A stretch of DNA of 64,000 bases. It comes from Limnohabitans sp. Jir61. Its GTDB lineage: Bacteria; Pseudomonadota; Gammaproteobacteria; Burkholderiales; Burkholderiaceae_C. Below are positions 63,629-64,000 of the stretch, piece by piece; within the stretch, counting starts at the first letter, position 1, and each line of letters opens with the position of its first letter. The stretch spans positions 496,001 to 560,000 of the forward strand of contig NZ_NESD01000001.1 of NCBI RefSeq assembly GCF_003063545.1. The letters run 5' to 3'. The notes under the pieces were generated by a model that had not been told where the DNA came from, did no database searches, and worked only from the letters and a program-made list of their open reading frames with translations. A program made the position numbers and the translations under genes.

Positions 63629-64000
63629 TTAGAACTTGAAGCGTGTGGGCTCTGTAAAGCCTTGTAAACGTGGAGCCGTGTGGTCCCACAAAGCTTTGCT
63701 GCTCCAAGCGGCGTCAGCGGTGCGTGTGAACAATGTGGCAGCCATGACATGGTCGTGGCCAACGATGGCCAACAGGTGACCACCGACTTTGATTTGTTGC
63801 AACAAGGCTTGTGGCACTTCGGCCACCGAGCCGCCGAGCACGATGGCGTCAAACGGGGCATCGCCCGAAGCGCCCGTGCTGCCGTCAGCCACGCGCACAT
63901 CGACGTTGGTGATGCCAGCGCGTTGCAGGTTGTTGCGGGCGTTGCTGGCCAGCTCGGGGTTGATTTCCAAGCTCACCACGCGTTGGGCGCGGCCGGCCAA
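63629..64000 (-). CDS. Protein-L-isoaspartate O-methyltransferase family protein (partial)
   Basis: C-terminal 123 residues of a PCMT-family methyltransferase; the gene continues past the window edge. V-V-S-L-E-I-N-P-E-L (SAM motif), V-R-V-A-D-G-S and D-A-I-V-L-G-G-S-V are kept, and the C-terminal beta strand L-L-A-I-V-G is present. The loop L-G-G-S-V replaces the usual T-A-A/G-A of true Pcm, so repair of isoaspartyl residues is not certain. Same order (pcm, rhodanese, tolC) as in other Burkholderiales. Confidence 0.85.
   Translation of the reverse strand: MAGRAQRVVSLEINPELASNARNNLQRAGITNVDVRVADGSTGASGDAPFDAIVLGGSVAEVPQALLQQIKVGGHLLAIVGHDHVMAATLFTRTADAAWSSKALWDHTAPRLQGFTEPTRFKF

Overview
The window is a gene-dense chromosomal segment of a betaproteobacterium, most likely a Comamonadaceae member (Limnohabitans/Rhodoferax-like). 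The grounds are the gene order pcm / rhodanese / tolC / waaA / waaC / phosphomannomutase, a gltX-tRNA-Ala-Glu-Asp cluster, a metZ-type methionine gene, Bug-family binding proteins, and GC content of about 55-60% in most genes. Genus is inferred from gene content only.

Layout. 1-7.5 kb: end of a glycerate kinase, then a purine uptake and salvage locus: an ABC transporter of the BMP/nucleoside family (ATPase, two permeases, lipoprotein), a Tsx-like outer-membrane channel and an adenine-deaminase-type amidohydrolase. 7.6-10 kb: a MmgE/PrpD protein with an orphan Bug binding protein. 10-13 kb: dcd, a DUF2520 oxidoreductase and a DEAD-box RNA helicase. 13-17.4 kb: a lower-GC accessory island with a type IIL (MmeI-like) restriction-modification protein and an unusual pair, a small membrane protein plus a stand-alone GT51 peptidoglycan polymerase. 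17.4-20.3 kb: an IclR regulator divergent from a shikimate-dehydrogenase-like gene and an orphan TRAP binding protein. 20.3-23.3 kb: apaH, a CorC/HlyC protein and a membrane-anchored methyltransferase. 23.4-32.6 kb: an NAD-linked formate dehydrogenase (fused diaphorase subunit plus catalytic subunit) followed by a complete five-gene Liv-type ABC transporter. 32.7-38.2 kb: prfB, with its programmed frameshift, then pepN and fbp, all on the minus strand, plus a PagP-like beta-barrel gene. 38.2-47.7 kb: alpha/beta hydrolase, acyl-CoA synthetase, aldo/keto reductase, plsY, yajQ, murB, argG, ppnP and small envelope genes. 47.7-54.9 kb: folC, SPOR protein, cvpA, purF, metZ, gltX and three tRNAs. 55-58 kb: an RRM RNA-binding protein with a long leader, a secreted VHL-beta-domain protein, an EamA transporter and ogt. 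58-64 kb: phosphomannomutase, waaC, waaA, tolC, rhodanese and a truncated pcm.

Most of the window is ordinary core metabolism. The points most worth a second look are the 13-17 kb island (a TM-protein/GT51 pair beside a type IIL enzyme whose recognition-domain region has clearly lower GC), a 74-bp imperfect palindrome lying in frame inside fdsA, the AroE-like protein without the shikimate-binding serines, the formate dehydrogenase without adjacent fdsC/fdsD, and a bacterial VHL-beta-domain secreted protein. There is no gene-free stretch above 300 bases; the longest, 54865-55137, holds a terminator, a probable promoter and a leader. I saw no CRISPR array, complete insertion sequence, integrase or rRNA.
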